A DNA stretch of 43,889 bases from Verrucomicrobiales bacterium. GTDB taxonomy: Bacteria; Verrucomicrobiota; Verrucomicrobiia; Verrucomicrobiales; DEV007. Below, in pieces: positions 18,222 through 25,569 of this stretch (the stretch's first letter is position 1; every line of letters starts with the position of its first letter). Made by a program: the position numbers and the translations under genes. Under the pieces are notes generated by a model, which was given only the letters and a program-made list of their open reading frames with translations, was not told the DNA's origin and ran no database searches. The stretch spans positions 1 to 43,889 of the forward strand of contig PAAG01000025.1 in assembly GCA_002698785.1 (NCBI GenBank). Reading direction: 5' to 3'.

Positions 18222-19469
18222 CTAGATGTTCTGCTCTTCGAAGGTGACGAGGCGCTGGCAAACCAGCATGATACGGTCGAGAAAGAATCCGATGGCACCG
18301 ATTACGAACACAGCCACGATAATTTGCGCGGTGCTCATGGTGTCGCCGTTCTGGTACATGTCCCAGACGAACTTTCCGAGGCCCTGGTTCTGCGCCATCA
18401 TGTCGGCGGCGATGAGAACCATCCAGCCAACTCCGATAGAGAGGCGAAGACCAGTAAAGATGAGTGGTAGGGAAGCGGGGAGAACAATTTTCCCGATCCG
18501 CTTTGCCCAACCAAGTTTAAGTACCTTGGCGACGTTGAGGTGATCCTTATCAACGGAAGCGACGCCCACCGCAGTATTGATCAATGTAGGCCAAAGTGAG
18601 CAGAGCATCACAACACCGGCTGATGTGAAAAGCGCGCGCTGCCAGATGGAGTCGGACGGTGGAGTCGCGATACCCCAAGTCGTGAATACGAACACGATAG
18701 GGAACCACGCGAGAGGGCTCACTGGCTTAAATAGCTGGATGAGCGGGTTCATCGCAATGTTGAACATCGGCGAAATCCCGCAGAGAACTCCAATCGGAAC
18801 TGCAACCACTGTGGCTACGATAAATCCGATTGCCACTGTCAGCAAAGAGATCCAGATCTGGTCGTAGAACGTCTTATTTCCCTGGTAGGTCTTGGAGGCG
18901 AACATCTCCGAATTCTCTTTATACTTTGCTGCTTTCTCGGTATCACCCTCTGCGGCGGCCTCTTCTGACCTTGCGAGAAACTTGTCGACGCGTTCTTGCT
19001 GCGAGATCATGTATTCCTTTTCAGCAAGTTTCTCTGCCTGAGCGAAGCCGTTGATCGACTTCGGGTCCATACCGTCATTATCCGCAAAGTAGGGAGCCTC
19101 TAGGCCCTCGATGCTTTCCGGAAAAGGATGACTGAAGGCGGGTATAGCTGTACCGGTCAGAGCATACCATGCCTGGTGTGGGCTTGGAATCTGAACGCTG
19201 TCTGTTTGTACTGCCTTCGCGAGGACTGCCCAGGCGATAACGAAACCTGCGAATGCAACGATCGGGAGAAGCGTGTTCAACGCGATTTCACGAAGTTGCT
19301 TTGCTGGTTCGTCTTTCCCAATCAGCCGGGCGAAAGGGGAGAAATACCCCAGGCCCAGCTTGTTGAGTGTATGTGCAACCCGGTTTGGGTTGTAAGTGAA
19401 TTTTGATTTCTTTGCTTTGACGGCGCCTTCTGGGGGCGCCGTCGTCGTATCTACTACTGCTCCATTCAT
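18222..19469 (-). CDS. nrtB: nitrate ABC transporter permease with a large inserted segment
   Basis: The 415-residue permease is of the NrtB/BPD_transp_1 type ('FKPVSPLAWFPIVFVFTTWG', 'INTAVGVASVDKDHL', 'LGWAKRIGKIVLPASLP', 'GVGWMVLIAADM'). It is well over 100 residues longer than usual NrtB. The extra part lies between the first membrane helix (about 65-88) and the second (about 208-232). It is hydrophilic, Glu/Lys/Ala-rich and likely helical ('AEKLAEKEYMISQQERVDKF', 'AAAEGDTEKAAKYKEN'). By the usual topology this segment would face the periplasm and could contact the binding protein. It is second after nrtA in the operon. Confidence 0.88.
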   Translation of the reverse strand: MNGAVVDTTTAPPEGAVKAKKSKFTYNPNRVAHTLNKLGLGYFSPFARLIGKDEPAKQLREIALNTLLPIVAFAGFVIAWAVLAKAVQTDSVQIPSPHQAWYALTGTAIPAFSHPFPESIEGLEAPYFADNDGMDPKSINGFAQAEKLAEKEYMISQQERVDKFLARSEEAAAEGDTEKAAKYKENSEMFASKTYQGNKTFYDQIWISLLTVAIGFIVATVVAVPIGVLCGISPMFNIAMNPLIQLFKPVSPLAWFPIVFVFTTWGIATPPSDSIWQRALFTSAGVVMLCSLWPTLINTAVGVASVDKDHLNVAKVLKLGWAKRIGKIVLPASLPLIFTGLRLSIGVGWMVLIAADMMAQNQGLGKFVWDMYQNGDTMSTAQIIVAVFVIGAIGFFLDRIMLVCQRLVTFEEQNI

Positions 19470-19522
19470 AGCTACTGACTTGGTGTTAAAGATTGCAATT
19501 ACAGTGTTCGATTGGCGGGCTC

Positions 19523-20890
19523 TTATTTGAGCCCGATGTCGAACGACTGGATGTATTCGTTAGGCTTGGTGCCGTCGTAGGTCTTGCCGTCGATGAATTC
19601 CGAAGTGGGCTCTTTATAGCCACCGCTTTCGAAAGCAGCGAATGCCTCAGCGAAGTCTTCTTCTTCGAATTCGCCATCATCAATGAGCTCCTTCACGGCT
19701 TCCATGTAGACGTCAGGACGATAAATTTTCTCTGCCATCTCCTTAAAGTAGCTGTCAGGCTTCTGCTCGGCGATCTGACCCCAACGGACCATCTGAGTGA
19801 GGAACCAGACGCAGTCGCTGTAGTAAGGATAACTGGCGTTGTAGCGGAAGAAGACGTTGAAGTCAGGCATCTCGCGCTTGTCACCTTTTTCGAATTCGAA
19901 AGTTCCCGTCATGCTGTTGCTGATCACCTCAACAGGCGCACCGACGTAGTTTGGCTGAGAAAGAATCTCGGCAGCTTCAACACGGTTTTCAGGTGCTGCG
20001 TCGAGCCAGTGTCCAGCGCGGATGAGCGCTTTCGTTACCGCGATCCAGGTGTTTGGATTGGCTTCAGCCCACTCTTTGGAAACACCGAATACTTTTTCCG
20101 GATTGTTCTTCCAGATGTCGTAGTTCGTTGTTACAGGAACACCGATGCCTTTGAATACGGCCTGCTGGTTCCATGGCTCACCAACACAGTAGCCAACGAT
20201 TGTTCCCTGTTCGAGAGTCTGTGGCATTTGTGGCGGAGGAGTTACAGAGAGTTCTACATCACCGTTGAGGAATCCGGGAACGTCTACCTGCCCAGTTGAT
20301 GGGTCGAAGTAGAATCCTGGCTTGATGCCTGCAGCGGCGAGCCAATAGCGGATTTCGTAGTTGTGCGTCGAGACTGGGAAAACCATTCCCATCTTGAGCT
20401 TATTGTTGGCGGCGACAGCTGCGTCGGATATCGGCTTCAGGCTCTCTGCGGTGATGGGGTGGATGGGCTTGCCATCTTCATCGGCAGGAACGTTTGGCTT
20501 CATCTGTTCCCAGAGGTCGTTGGAGACAGTGATGCCGTTACCGTTGTAATCGAGACTGTAGGCAGTCATGATGTCTGCCTGCGTTCCGAAACCAACAGTG
20601 GCTCCGATAGGCTGGCCGGCCAGCATGTGGGCGCCGTCGAGGTCTCCGGTGATCACGCGGTTCAGCAACTCTTTCCAGTTGCCCTGTGCTTCGACAGTGA
20701 CGCTGAGGCCCTCATCATCGAAGTATCCTTTTTCTTTCGCTATGACGATAGGGGCACAGTCAGTCAGCTTAATAAAGCCGAACTTCAGCGTGTCCTTTTC
20801 GACATCCAACAGATCAGCCTTCGCGGGTACGATGAGAGCAACGACCGCTGCAATCATCGTGGGTTTGATCAATTTCAGTTTAGGTATCAT
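19523..20890 (-). CDS. nrtA: nitrate-binding periplasmic protein
   Basis: The 455-residue protein starts with a signal peptide (about residues 1-26, '[18 protein letters not shown]') without a lipobox, then an NrtA/CmpA-type periplasmic binding fold ('[21 protein letters not shown]', '[15 protein letters not shown]', '[15 protein letters not shown]', '[19 protein letters not shown]'). It binds nitrate or nitrite and hands it to NrtB. Unlike many NrtA proteins it has no N-terminal cysteine anchor, so it may be freely soluble. Bicarbonate (CmpA) is the alternative ligand, made unlikely by the operon content. Confidence 0.9.
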   Translation of the reverse strand: MIPKLKLIKPTMIAAVVALIVPAKADLLDVEKDTLKFGFIKLTDCAPIVIAKEKGYFDDEGLSVTVEAQGNWKELLNRVITGDLDGAHMLAGQPIGATVGFGTQADIMTAYSLDYNGNGITVSNDLWEQMKPNVPADEDGKPIHPITAESLKPISDAAVAANNKLKMGMVFPVSTHNYEIRYWLAAAGIKPGFYFDPSTGQVDVPGFLNGDVELSVTPPPQMPQTLEQGTIVGYCVGEPWNQQAVFKGIGVPVTTNYDIWKNNPEKVFGVSKEWAEANPNTWIAVTKALIRAGHWLDAAPENRVEAAEILSQPNYVGAPVEVISNSMTGTFEFEKGDKREMPDFNVFFRYNASYPYYSDCVWFLTQMVRWGQIAEQKPDSYFKEMAEKIYRPDVYMEAVKELIDDGEFEEEDFAEAFAAFESGGYKEPTSEFIDGKTYDGTKPNEYIQSFDIGLK

Positions 20891-20941
20891 TTCGTTTCGT
20901 TTCTGGTTTAACTAGGTGGGGGTGGGGGCTTGGGCTGAAAA

Positions 20942-22039
20942 TCAAAGTAATTTGAGGGAGATGTTTCGGTCGCTGGCTTGCTGGGATGCAGTTGCCTGGT
21001 CGAACAGGTCCTCACGAAAAATTCGGTTAATCGAGGGGCCCGACTTCACCTCTGCGTCAGTGATGAGGCCAGCGTATCTCATCTGGGCGAGGAGCCAGTT
21101 GGCCTTGTCCAGCGTGGGACGGTTCACCTCTGGATGTGAAAAGACGTGGAATCTCTCGCTGGAGACAGCGCCCTCTGATTCGTCGCCTGCAAAGAGGCTC
21201 GAACGAATAAGGTCTTTATCCAGTCCCAGGAATTGCGGGTGCGAAAGGATGTCGGCAGCGATGTCTCTGCCCTCCGGAGTCTCGCAATGGGCTGCTGCTT
21301 CAGCGATGGCTTCAATCAAAGCCATGTGAAGATCATGTTCGCGCTCTTCGAAAGCCTCGGTGACGACGAGTGCTTTTTCTGGATGCATTGGGGCAACCTG
21401 GGCAGATTCGGCCACGATGACTCCTGCTTCTTCCTGCACAGCTTGAGTGTTGAATGGTTCCCCGACGCAGTAGCCATCGATATTTCCACTGGCAAGGCAA
21501 GTTGCCATCAGTGAAGGAGGAAGGATGATCACTTGGTAATCGCGACCACTTTGCAGCCCGGCAGGACGAAGCCAGTGGAGAAGGAGGAAATGGTGTGTGC
21601 TGAACAAGTGAGGGACGGCAAAAGTGACCGGACGATCTCTTCGTTCCGTCTGAATGTATTTCGCCAGCGTTTTGGGATCGAGCACTCCTCTTTCATTGAA
21701 CTCATTGGAAAAGGTAATGGCGTCTCCATTGGAGTTGAGAAGATAGCCCGTCAGACAAGGTTGACGCAAAACTCCGAGGCCCCAGTTCAAGGCGAAGGCA
21801 AGACCTACAGGAGCGTGCGCAGCTTCGAGTTCTCCATACGCTACCTTGTCGCGGATGGAAGCCCAACCTGGCTCACGCATCAGTTGCACGTTGAGTCCGC
21901 GGCGGGCAAAGATGCCTGCCTCGGCTGCTACAGCGATGGGAGCGCAATCGACGAGAGGGACGAATCCTATTCGTAAAGTCTCGTTTTGTCTGTTCAATTT
22001 TCTTGGCACGCACAATCTATTGAGCCTTTTACGTGCCAT
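20942..22039 (-). CDS. cytoplasmic NrtA/NasS-like ligand-binding protein
   Basis: The 365-residue protein has the same fold as NrtA ('LRIGFVPLVDCAPIAVAAEAG', 'GELEAAHAPVGLAFAL', 'GNIDGYCVGEPFNTQAV') but no signal peptide: its N-terminus is Arg/Lys/Asn-rich. It therefore most likely stays in the cytoplasm. Two relatives fit: NasS, which senses nitrate and holds the antiterminator NasT, and the regulatory domain fused to cyanobacterial NrtC. 'REPGWASIRDKVAYGELEAA' is NasS-like. No nasT/ANTAR gene is in the window. It is the first gene of the nitrate operon and diverges from the LysR gene, so it is probably a nitrate sensor. A GTG start at 22009 is an alternative. Confidence 0.85.
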   Translation of the reverse strand: MARKRLNRLCVPRKLNRQNETLRIGFVPLVDCAPIAVAAEAGIFARRGLNVQLMREPGWASIRDKVAYGELEAAHAPVGLAFALNWGLGVLRQPCLTGYLLNSNGDAITFSNEFNERGVLDPKTLAKYIQTERRDRPVTFAVPHLFSTHHFLLLHWLRPAGLQSGRDYQVIILPPSLMATCLASGNIDGYCVGEPFNTQAVQEEAGVIVAESAQVAPMHPEKALVVTEAFEEREHDLHMALIEAIAEAAAHCETPEGRDIAADILSHPQFLGLDKDLIRSSLFAGDESEGAVSSERFHVFSHPEVNRPTLDKANWLLAQMRYAGLITDAEVKSGPSINRIFREDLFDQATASQQASDRNISLKLL

Positions 22040-22112
22040 CGCTATCGGTTGGTCCGGGAATTGCTTTCAATGATTTCATCGGATGCATGAGAATCACTCA
22101 TGATTGAACGGG
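22040..22112. promoter_or_regulatory. divergent promoter of the nitrate operon and lysR, with operator
   Basis: Only 73 bp separate the two divergent genes. CATGAG-AATCA-CTCATG (arms 22086-22091 and 22097-22102) is a perfect inverted repeat that contains the LysR-type T-N11-A pattern (T22088 to A22100). It lies a few bases before the LysR start, a usual place for autorepression. The gap is too short for a NasT-type two-hairpin leader RNA. Binding by the adjacent LysR is inferred. Confidence 0.55.
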
Positions 22113-23048
22113 ATGGAAATATTGGACAGTAGACAACTCCTTGCTTTTCAGGCTTTAGCAAGGCATGGAAGCTTCACGGCAGCGGCGAGATCTTTGAGTT
22201 TGACCCAGTCAGCGATCAGCCATTCGATCAAAGCTCTGGAACAAACTCTCGACACAAAGTTGTTCGAAAGGCTCGGGAAAACGGTGCGTTTGACTCGCTC
22301 GGGAGAAGCGCTTCTTTCGCACTCTGAACGCATCTTGGCTCGCATGTTGAGAGCTCAGGATGACATTCGATTACTTGAGAAACCAGGACACGGGCGACTG
22401 CGAATTGGAGCCACGGTGACGATCAGTCAATACGTCCTTCCCTCGGTTTTGAGGGAGTTGAAAGAGAGTTTTCCTGCTTTCGATATCTCCATTGTGACAG
22501 ACGATTCACGTGGTCTGATGGAGATGATCGACAAGGGTGATATCGATGTCGCAATTGCTCTTGAAACGGCGCTTTCTGAGCGGATGACGAAGGAGTTTCT
22601 ATTTGAGGATTGTATTCAGATGGCATTGTCTCCCTTGCACCCTCTGGCTTCGAAGGAGGAGATCACGGCGGATGACATTGCGCGGGCAAGTTTCATCTTC
22701 TACAGCCAATCGAGCGAAACATTCCGGCTGCTCGAGCAGGGGTCATCTCAGAATGGTTATCGTCTTAACACGGCTCTCCAAGTCGGAAGCATGGCCGCCA
22801 TCAAAGAGATGGCCAAGATTGGAATTGGAATCGGGCTTCTTTCTCCCTGGGTAGCGGAAGAAGACATTTCTGATGGATCACTCACTTTCCGGCCACTCCC
22901 TTGGAATGATATGGTTCGGCGCTGGTCGATTTTCAAAGACCCTCGACATGACGGCCAACTAATCGAACGTGTGTTTGCCGGAATTTGCAAGAATGTCGTG
23001 GATACCTTGCTCCTCCGAACTGATTACCTCACAGCTGAGACAGCTTGA
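22113..23048 (+). CDS. LysR-family transcriptional regulator
   Basis: From ATG 22113 the protein has 311 residues, with an N-terminal winged helix ('LLAFQALARHGSFTAAARSL', 'TQSAISHSIKALEQTL', 'KLFERLGKTVRLTRSGEALL') and the two-lobed LysR effector domain ('RLRIGATVTISQYVLPSVLR', 'IDVAIALE', 'MAKIGIGIGLLSPW'). A TTG three codons upstream is an alternative start. LysR-type activators such as NtcB or Nac control nitrate genes in other bacteria, and the divergent position makes the nitrate operon its likely target. Its stop codon abuts the stop of the convergent GAF gene with no base between. Confidence 0.88.
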   Translation: MEILDSRQLLAFQALARHGSFTAAARSLSLTQSAISHSIKALEQTLDTKLFERLGKTVRLTRSGEALLSHSERILARMLRAQDDIRLLEKPGHGRLRIGATVTISQYVLPSVLRELKESFPAFDISIVTDDSRGLMEMIDKGDIDVAIALETALSERMTKEFLFEDCIQMALSPLHPLASKEEITADDIARASFIFYSQSSETFRLLEQGSSQNGYRLNTALQVGSMAAIKEMAKIGIGIGLLSPWVAEEDISDGSLTFRPLPWNDMVRRWSIFKDPRHDGQLIERVFAGICKNVVDTLLLRTDYLTAETA

Positions 23049-23996
23049 CTACTGGAAGCAGACGATGACGGAGTTCAAGAGTGCTCCGTCAATGATGGGG
23101 ATCGTCAGCAGCGAGTCATACTCCGATCCTGGAGGTTGAATAATTACCTCGGGTATTCCCTTCAGCCAACATTTCCCGATTGGCCCTTCACCGTGTTTGA
23201 TTGTTTTTGTGAGATCTGCGGTGGTCACATGTTCCGTGTCTCCATCAATCCCTGCGCCGAAGAAAAGGTGACTCCGATCAGGACTCGGGAGCCATATCTC
23301 GAAACGACGTGCGATGGGCGTCGATTTTGAAGAAAGAAATGTGACGACCGTATCGAAAGATTCCGCTTCAAAGAAGGGAAGGGCAATACCGGTACGAATC
23401 CCAGCCTCTGCTGCGTATCGAGCACGTAAAAAGGAAGAAGAACCCGATAGTTTCTCCATCAAAGTAGGCAATCGATTGACCAGCGTCGTTCCCGGCAGTC
23501 CGTGACCTCGCGGAAACTGGATTGACTTCGACAAATGCTCGAACCGATCGAGGTCTCCGTAATAGCCGTCTTTGAAATCCAGGCTGTCGACGTCGTTGAG
23601 TTTCCAGATTTCGATCGCACCTGACAGAGCTTCGGAATCTCCACACAGAAAGACAATTACGGCGCGAAGGAATTCTCCCGAGAAAATGGGAAGTGCGATC
23701 GCAGATGTCAGCCCTGCATCATGGGCTTCTTTTGTTCGCTTGAAGTAAGTTCCCTCGAAATCATTCAACACGATTGGGCAGCGGTTTTGCCATGCCTGAC
23801 CGGGAAGCCCCTCTCCATATGGGAAGCGAACGGAGCTGCTATGTTCGCGGAATTCTTCCAATTCTCCGTAGATCCCGTCGTAGAGTTCGAGCTCGGAGCG
23901 ATTTTTCGAAGGAACCCAGATCTCAGTAACGCGAAGAAAGGGGCGCTTTCCCGGGGAAGAAGCATTCGGGCTGGAGTCAAGGGTTTCGGTAGTCAT
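23049..23996 (-). CDS. protein of three tandem GAF-like domains
   Basis: The 315-residue protein is three copies of one ~104-residue unit, roughly 24-119, 128-223 and 232-315. Each copy begins with 'EIW', has a Gly-rich turn 'GEGLPGQAW' (61), 'GHGLPGTTL' (164) or 'GEGPIGKCW' (269), then an 'A..AG..(S/T).IALP' helix-strand and a final 'V.VF' strand. This is the outline of GAF small-molecule-binding domains. There is no output domain, no signal peptide and no membrane helix. It follows the globin gene and closes the heme-protein cluster, so it may sense NO, nitrite or redox state and act on a partner. GAF assignment is by pattern; the partner is unknown. Confidence 0.75.
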   Translation of the reverse strand: MTTETLDSSPNASSPGKRPFLRVTEIWVPSKNRSELELYDGIYGELEEFREHSSSVRFPYGEGLPGQAWQNRCPIVLNDFEGTYFKRTKEAHDAGLTSAIALPIFSGEFLRAVIVFLCGDSEALSGAIEIWKLNDVDSLDFKDGYYGDLDRFEHLSKSIQFPRGHGLPGTTLVNRLPTLMEKLSGSSSFLRARYAAEAGIRTGIALPFFEAESFDTVVTFLSSKSTPIARRFEIWLPSPDRSHLFFGAGIDGDTEHVTTADLTKTIKHGEGPIGKCWLKGIPEVIIQPPGSEYDSLLTIPIIDGALLNSVIVCFQ

Positions 23997-24013
23997 TGGA
24001 ATTGAGAGAGGGG

Positions 24014-24054
24014 AAGCAAGAACAGGGCCGATCGAAGCAGCCCGGTTCTTGCTT
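24014..24054. terminator. strong hairpin between globin and GAF genes
   Basis: Ten-base arms AAGCAAGAAC (24014-24023) and GTTCTTGCTT (24045-24054) are exactly complementary. They continue past one mismatch into GGGC/GCCC around an 11-base loop. A T-run (TTTT) follows only on the plus strand, while both flanking genes are on the minus strand. It may be a terminator or attenuator that lowers GAF expression, or an mRNA-processing or stability hairpin for the globin transcript. Confidence 0.6.
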
Positions 24055-24077
24055 TTCTGAACCTGAAATTTGAAGAA

Positions 24078-24488
24078 TCAGGAATAGGATGCATCCTTCA
24101 TCACAGTAGCCAGGGTGTTATAGGTTTCGGCCCATGCAGCCTTGGTTTCCTCGGTGAAGTCATCTCCAAGGCCCACAGCCAGAGTGTCCAATAGAGCGGC
24201 TCCGACTGTGTCGTAGTGCTCAGCTTTGACCCCGTAATCAACGTGGCGCTTTCCGAGGTTTTGCACGGCAGGGATCAGAGCTTCCAGATTGTCGAGGCCG
24301 CGAACGGCCGTCGTAATCATCTGCATCAGTTTCTTGCCTTGTTCCTTCATGTCCGCCTCTGCAAAAAGGGGCTTCACGTCTGGATCGAGAGCGAAGAGTT
24401 TTCCGTAGAAAATCTCTGCTGCCTGATCTGCGATGGGAACCACTTTTTCCCAACTTCCCTTTACGAGTTCTTTTTGTTCTTCTGTCAT
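24078..24488 (-). CDS. single-domain globin (Vitreoscilla hemoglobin type)
   Basis: The 136-residue protein is a myoglobin-fold bacterial hemoglobin without a reductase domain. The proximal heme ligand is H82 in 'LGKRHVDYGV', and Q50 stands at the distal E7 position 32 residues before it, as in Vitreoscilla hemoglobin (Q53/H85). 'ALIPAVQNLGKRH' is a strong family mark. Such globins bind O2 and NO, and can turn NO into nitrate when a reductase supplies electrons. It is placed 12 bp after a cytochrome c lipoprotein gene and near nitrate/nitrite enzymes, so NO defence is the most likely role. It has no export signal. Confidence 0.92.
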   Translation of the reverse strand: MTEEQKELVKGSWEKVVPIADQAAEIFYGKLFALDPDVKPLFAEADMKEQGKKLMQMITTAVRGLDNLEALIPAVQNLGKRHVDYGVKAEHYDTVGAALLDTLAVGLGDDFTEETKAAWAETYNTLATVMKDASYS

Positions 24489-24500
24489 GTTGATGAATTG

Positions 24501-24887
24501 TTAGCGTGGAGTGGCAATCATGAACTTCACGGCAGCGGTGACCTGTTCATCGGTCAAGCTCTTGTTGTCTCCCTTGGGTGGCATGTGGCCGTAGGTTCCT
24601 TGAAATCCGTTGATCGCGTGATCTATGAGAGTCGCCTCTCCCTTCTGCATCCGCTGATCCCACTCAGACTTATGGTGAATCATGGGGGCCCCTTCTTCGC
24701 CTTCGTTGTGGCAAAGGCCGCATGTTTCAGCATAGACCGACTTCCCGAGGACGAGTTCCGGGTCTTCCGGCTCCCATTCCCAGGGGAGGGCGGGTTTGGC
24801 AGATTCCTTCTTCTCCTCTTTGCAACTCACAGTGAAAGCGAGGATGGAAAGTAGGAGCGTGAATGGAGAGAGAGTGCGCACTTTCAT
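24501..24887 (-). CDS. cytochrome c lipoprotein (class I, c5/c555-like)
   Basis: The 128-residue protein has a lipoprotein signal with lipobox 'FTVSC' (C22), a linker and one heme c site, C56-G-L-C59-H60. A likely Met ligand is in 'YGHMPPKG' near residue 102. The size and the layout 'Y..TCGLCH...G.....H....W' suit small mono-heme electron carriers of the cytochrome c5/c555 kind. It would sit on the outer face of the inner membrane or on the outer membrane. It lies 14 bp after the DUF3365 gene in the same operon and probably shuttles electrons for the multiheme protein. Confidence 0.88.
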   Translation of the reverse strand: MKVRTLSPFTLLLSILAFTVSCKEEKKESAKPALPWEWEPEDPELVLGKSVYAETCGLCHNEGEEGAPMIHHKSEWDQRMQKGEATLIDHAINGFQGTYGHMPPKGDNKSLTDEQVTAAVKFMIATPR

Positions 24888-24901
24888 AGGACTAAGCTGA
24901 A

Positions 24902-25516
24902 TCAGTCAACTGGGATGCGGATAACGACTCCGCCCATGACGTCGCCCTGCTTGAATTCAGGATAGTCGTCTTTGCGGTTCTCGTGATCGTTGTGGCACTC
25001 CCAGCATGCAGCGGCGACGGCCTTGTCAGGATAGATTCCGATGAAGTATTTCTGGTCGCCGATGGTTTCTTCGCCGTAGAAGTTTTCACCGTCTGTATCG
25101 ATGGAATGTTGGAGGCCTTCCTTTACCACAGGAGTCTGCTTCATCGAGTTCTCGTAGTTCAGAGGCCAGAGTGATTGCAGCGAGTAGCTGAATGGCACAG
25201 GCTTGTCGGGCACGAGGTCGACTTCTTCAGCTCCACGGCGGAACATCTGGGCGGGTAGAAGCAATGTCTTATTTGCTTGCCACTCTTCATGCGGTGTGAT
25301 CACGCCTTCACTTTTCAAGCGAGTCACGATGTCGCGGGCATAGACTTTACGGTCCGACTTCAGGACGATGTAAAGGCTGTCAGCGAGCTGCTGGGGAGTG
25401 AACTGTGCTCCAGCTGCCGCCTGCGAGTCAGAGCAGGACGTAAGCACAGAGCCAGTGGTGACAACCGCGACGGCCAAGGCCAGGGCGATTCCGATTTTGG
25501 CTATTTTGTTTTTCAT
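24902..25516 (-). CDS. DUF3365 (Tll0287-like) heme lipoprotein
   Basis: The 204-residue protein has a signal peptide with lipobox 'LTSC' (C28), then a DUF3365 domain. The landmarks are 'LKSEGVITPHEEWQANKTLL', 'AQMFRRGAEEV', 'FSYSLQSLWPLN', 'QKYFIGIYPDKAV' and one heme c site C171-W-E-C174-H175. Relatives of cyanobacterial Tll0287 bind a c-type heme in a PAS-like fold and are thought to act in redox sensing. Here it may be an electron-transfer or sensor component of the neighbouring cytochrome chain. The gap to the multiheme gene is 53 bp. Confidence 0.85.
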   Translation of the reverse strand: MKNKIAKIGIALALAVAVVTTGSVLTSCSDSQAAAGAQFTPQQLADSLYIVLKSDRKVYARDIVTRLKSEGVITPHEEWQANKTLLLPAQMFRRGAEEVDLVPDKPVPFSYSLQSLWPLNYENSMKQTPVVKEGLQHSIDTDGENFYGEETIGDQKYFIGIYPDKAVAAACWECHNDHENRKDDYPEFKQGDVMGGVVIRIPVD

Positions 25517-25569
25517 TTTTGTTTGGTACTAGGATTCGCGAGCACACGGCTCGCAGTGCTGGTGATGGT

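Noticed and set aside
20915-20937. G-rich stretch as a G-quadruplex switch before nrtA
   Set aside because: It has only three clear G-tracts, lies on the non-template side so the mRNA is C-rich, and nothing else supports a role.
22040-22112. NasT-type antiterminator leader RNA for the nitrate operon
   Set aside because: The intergenic space is too short for two hairpins and no ANTAR gene was found.
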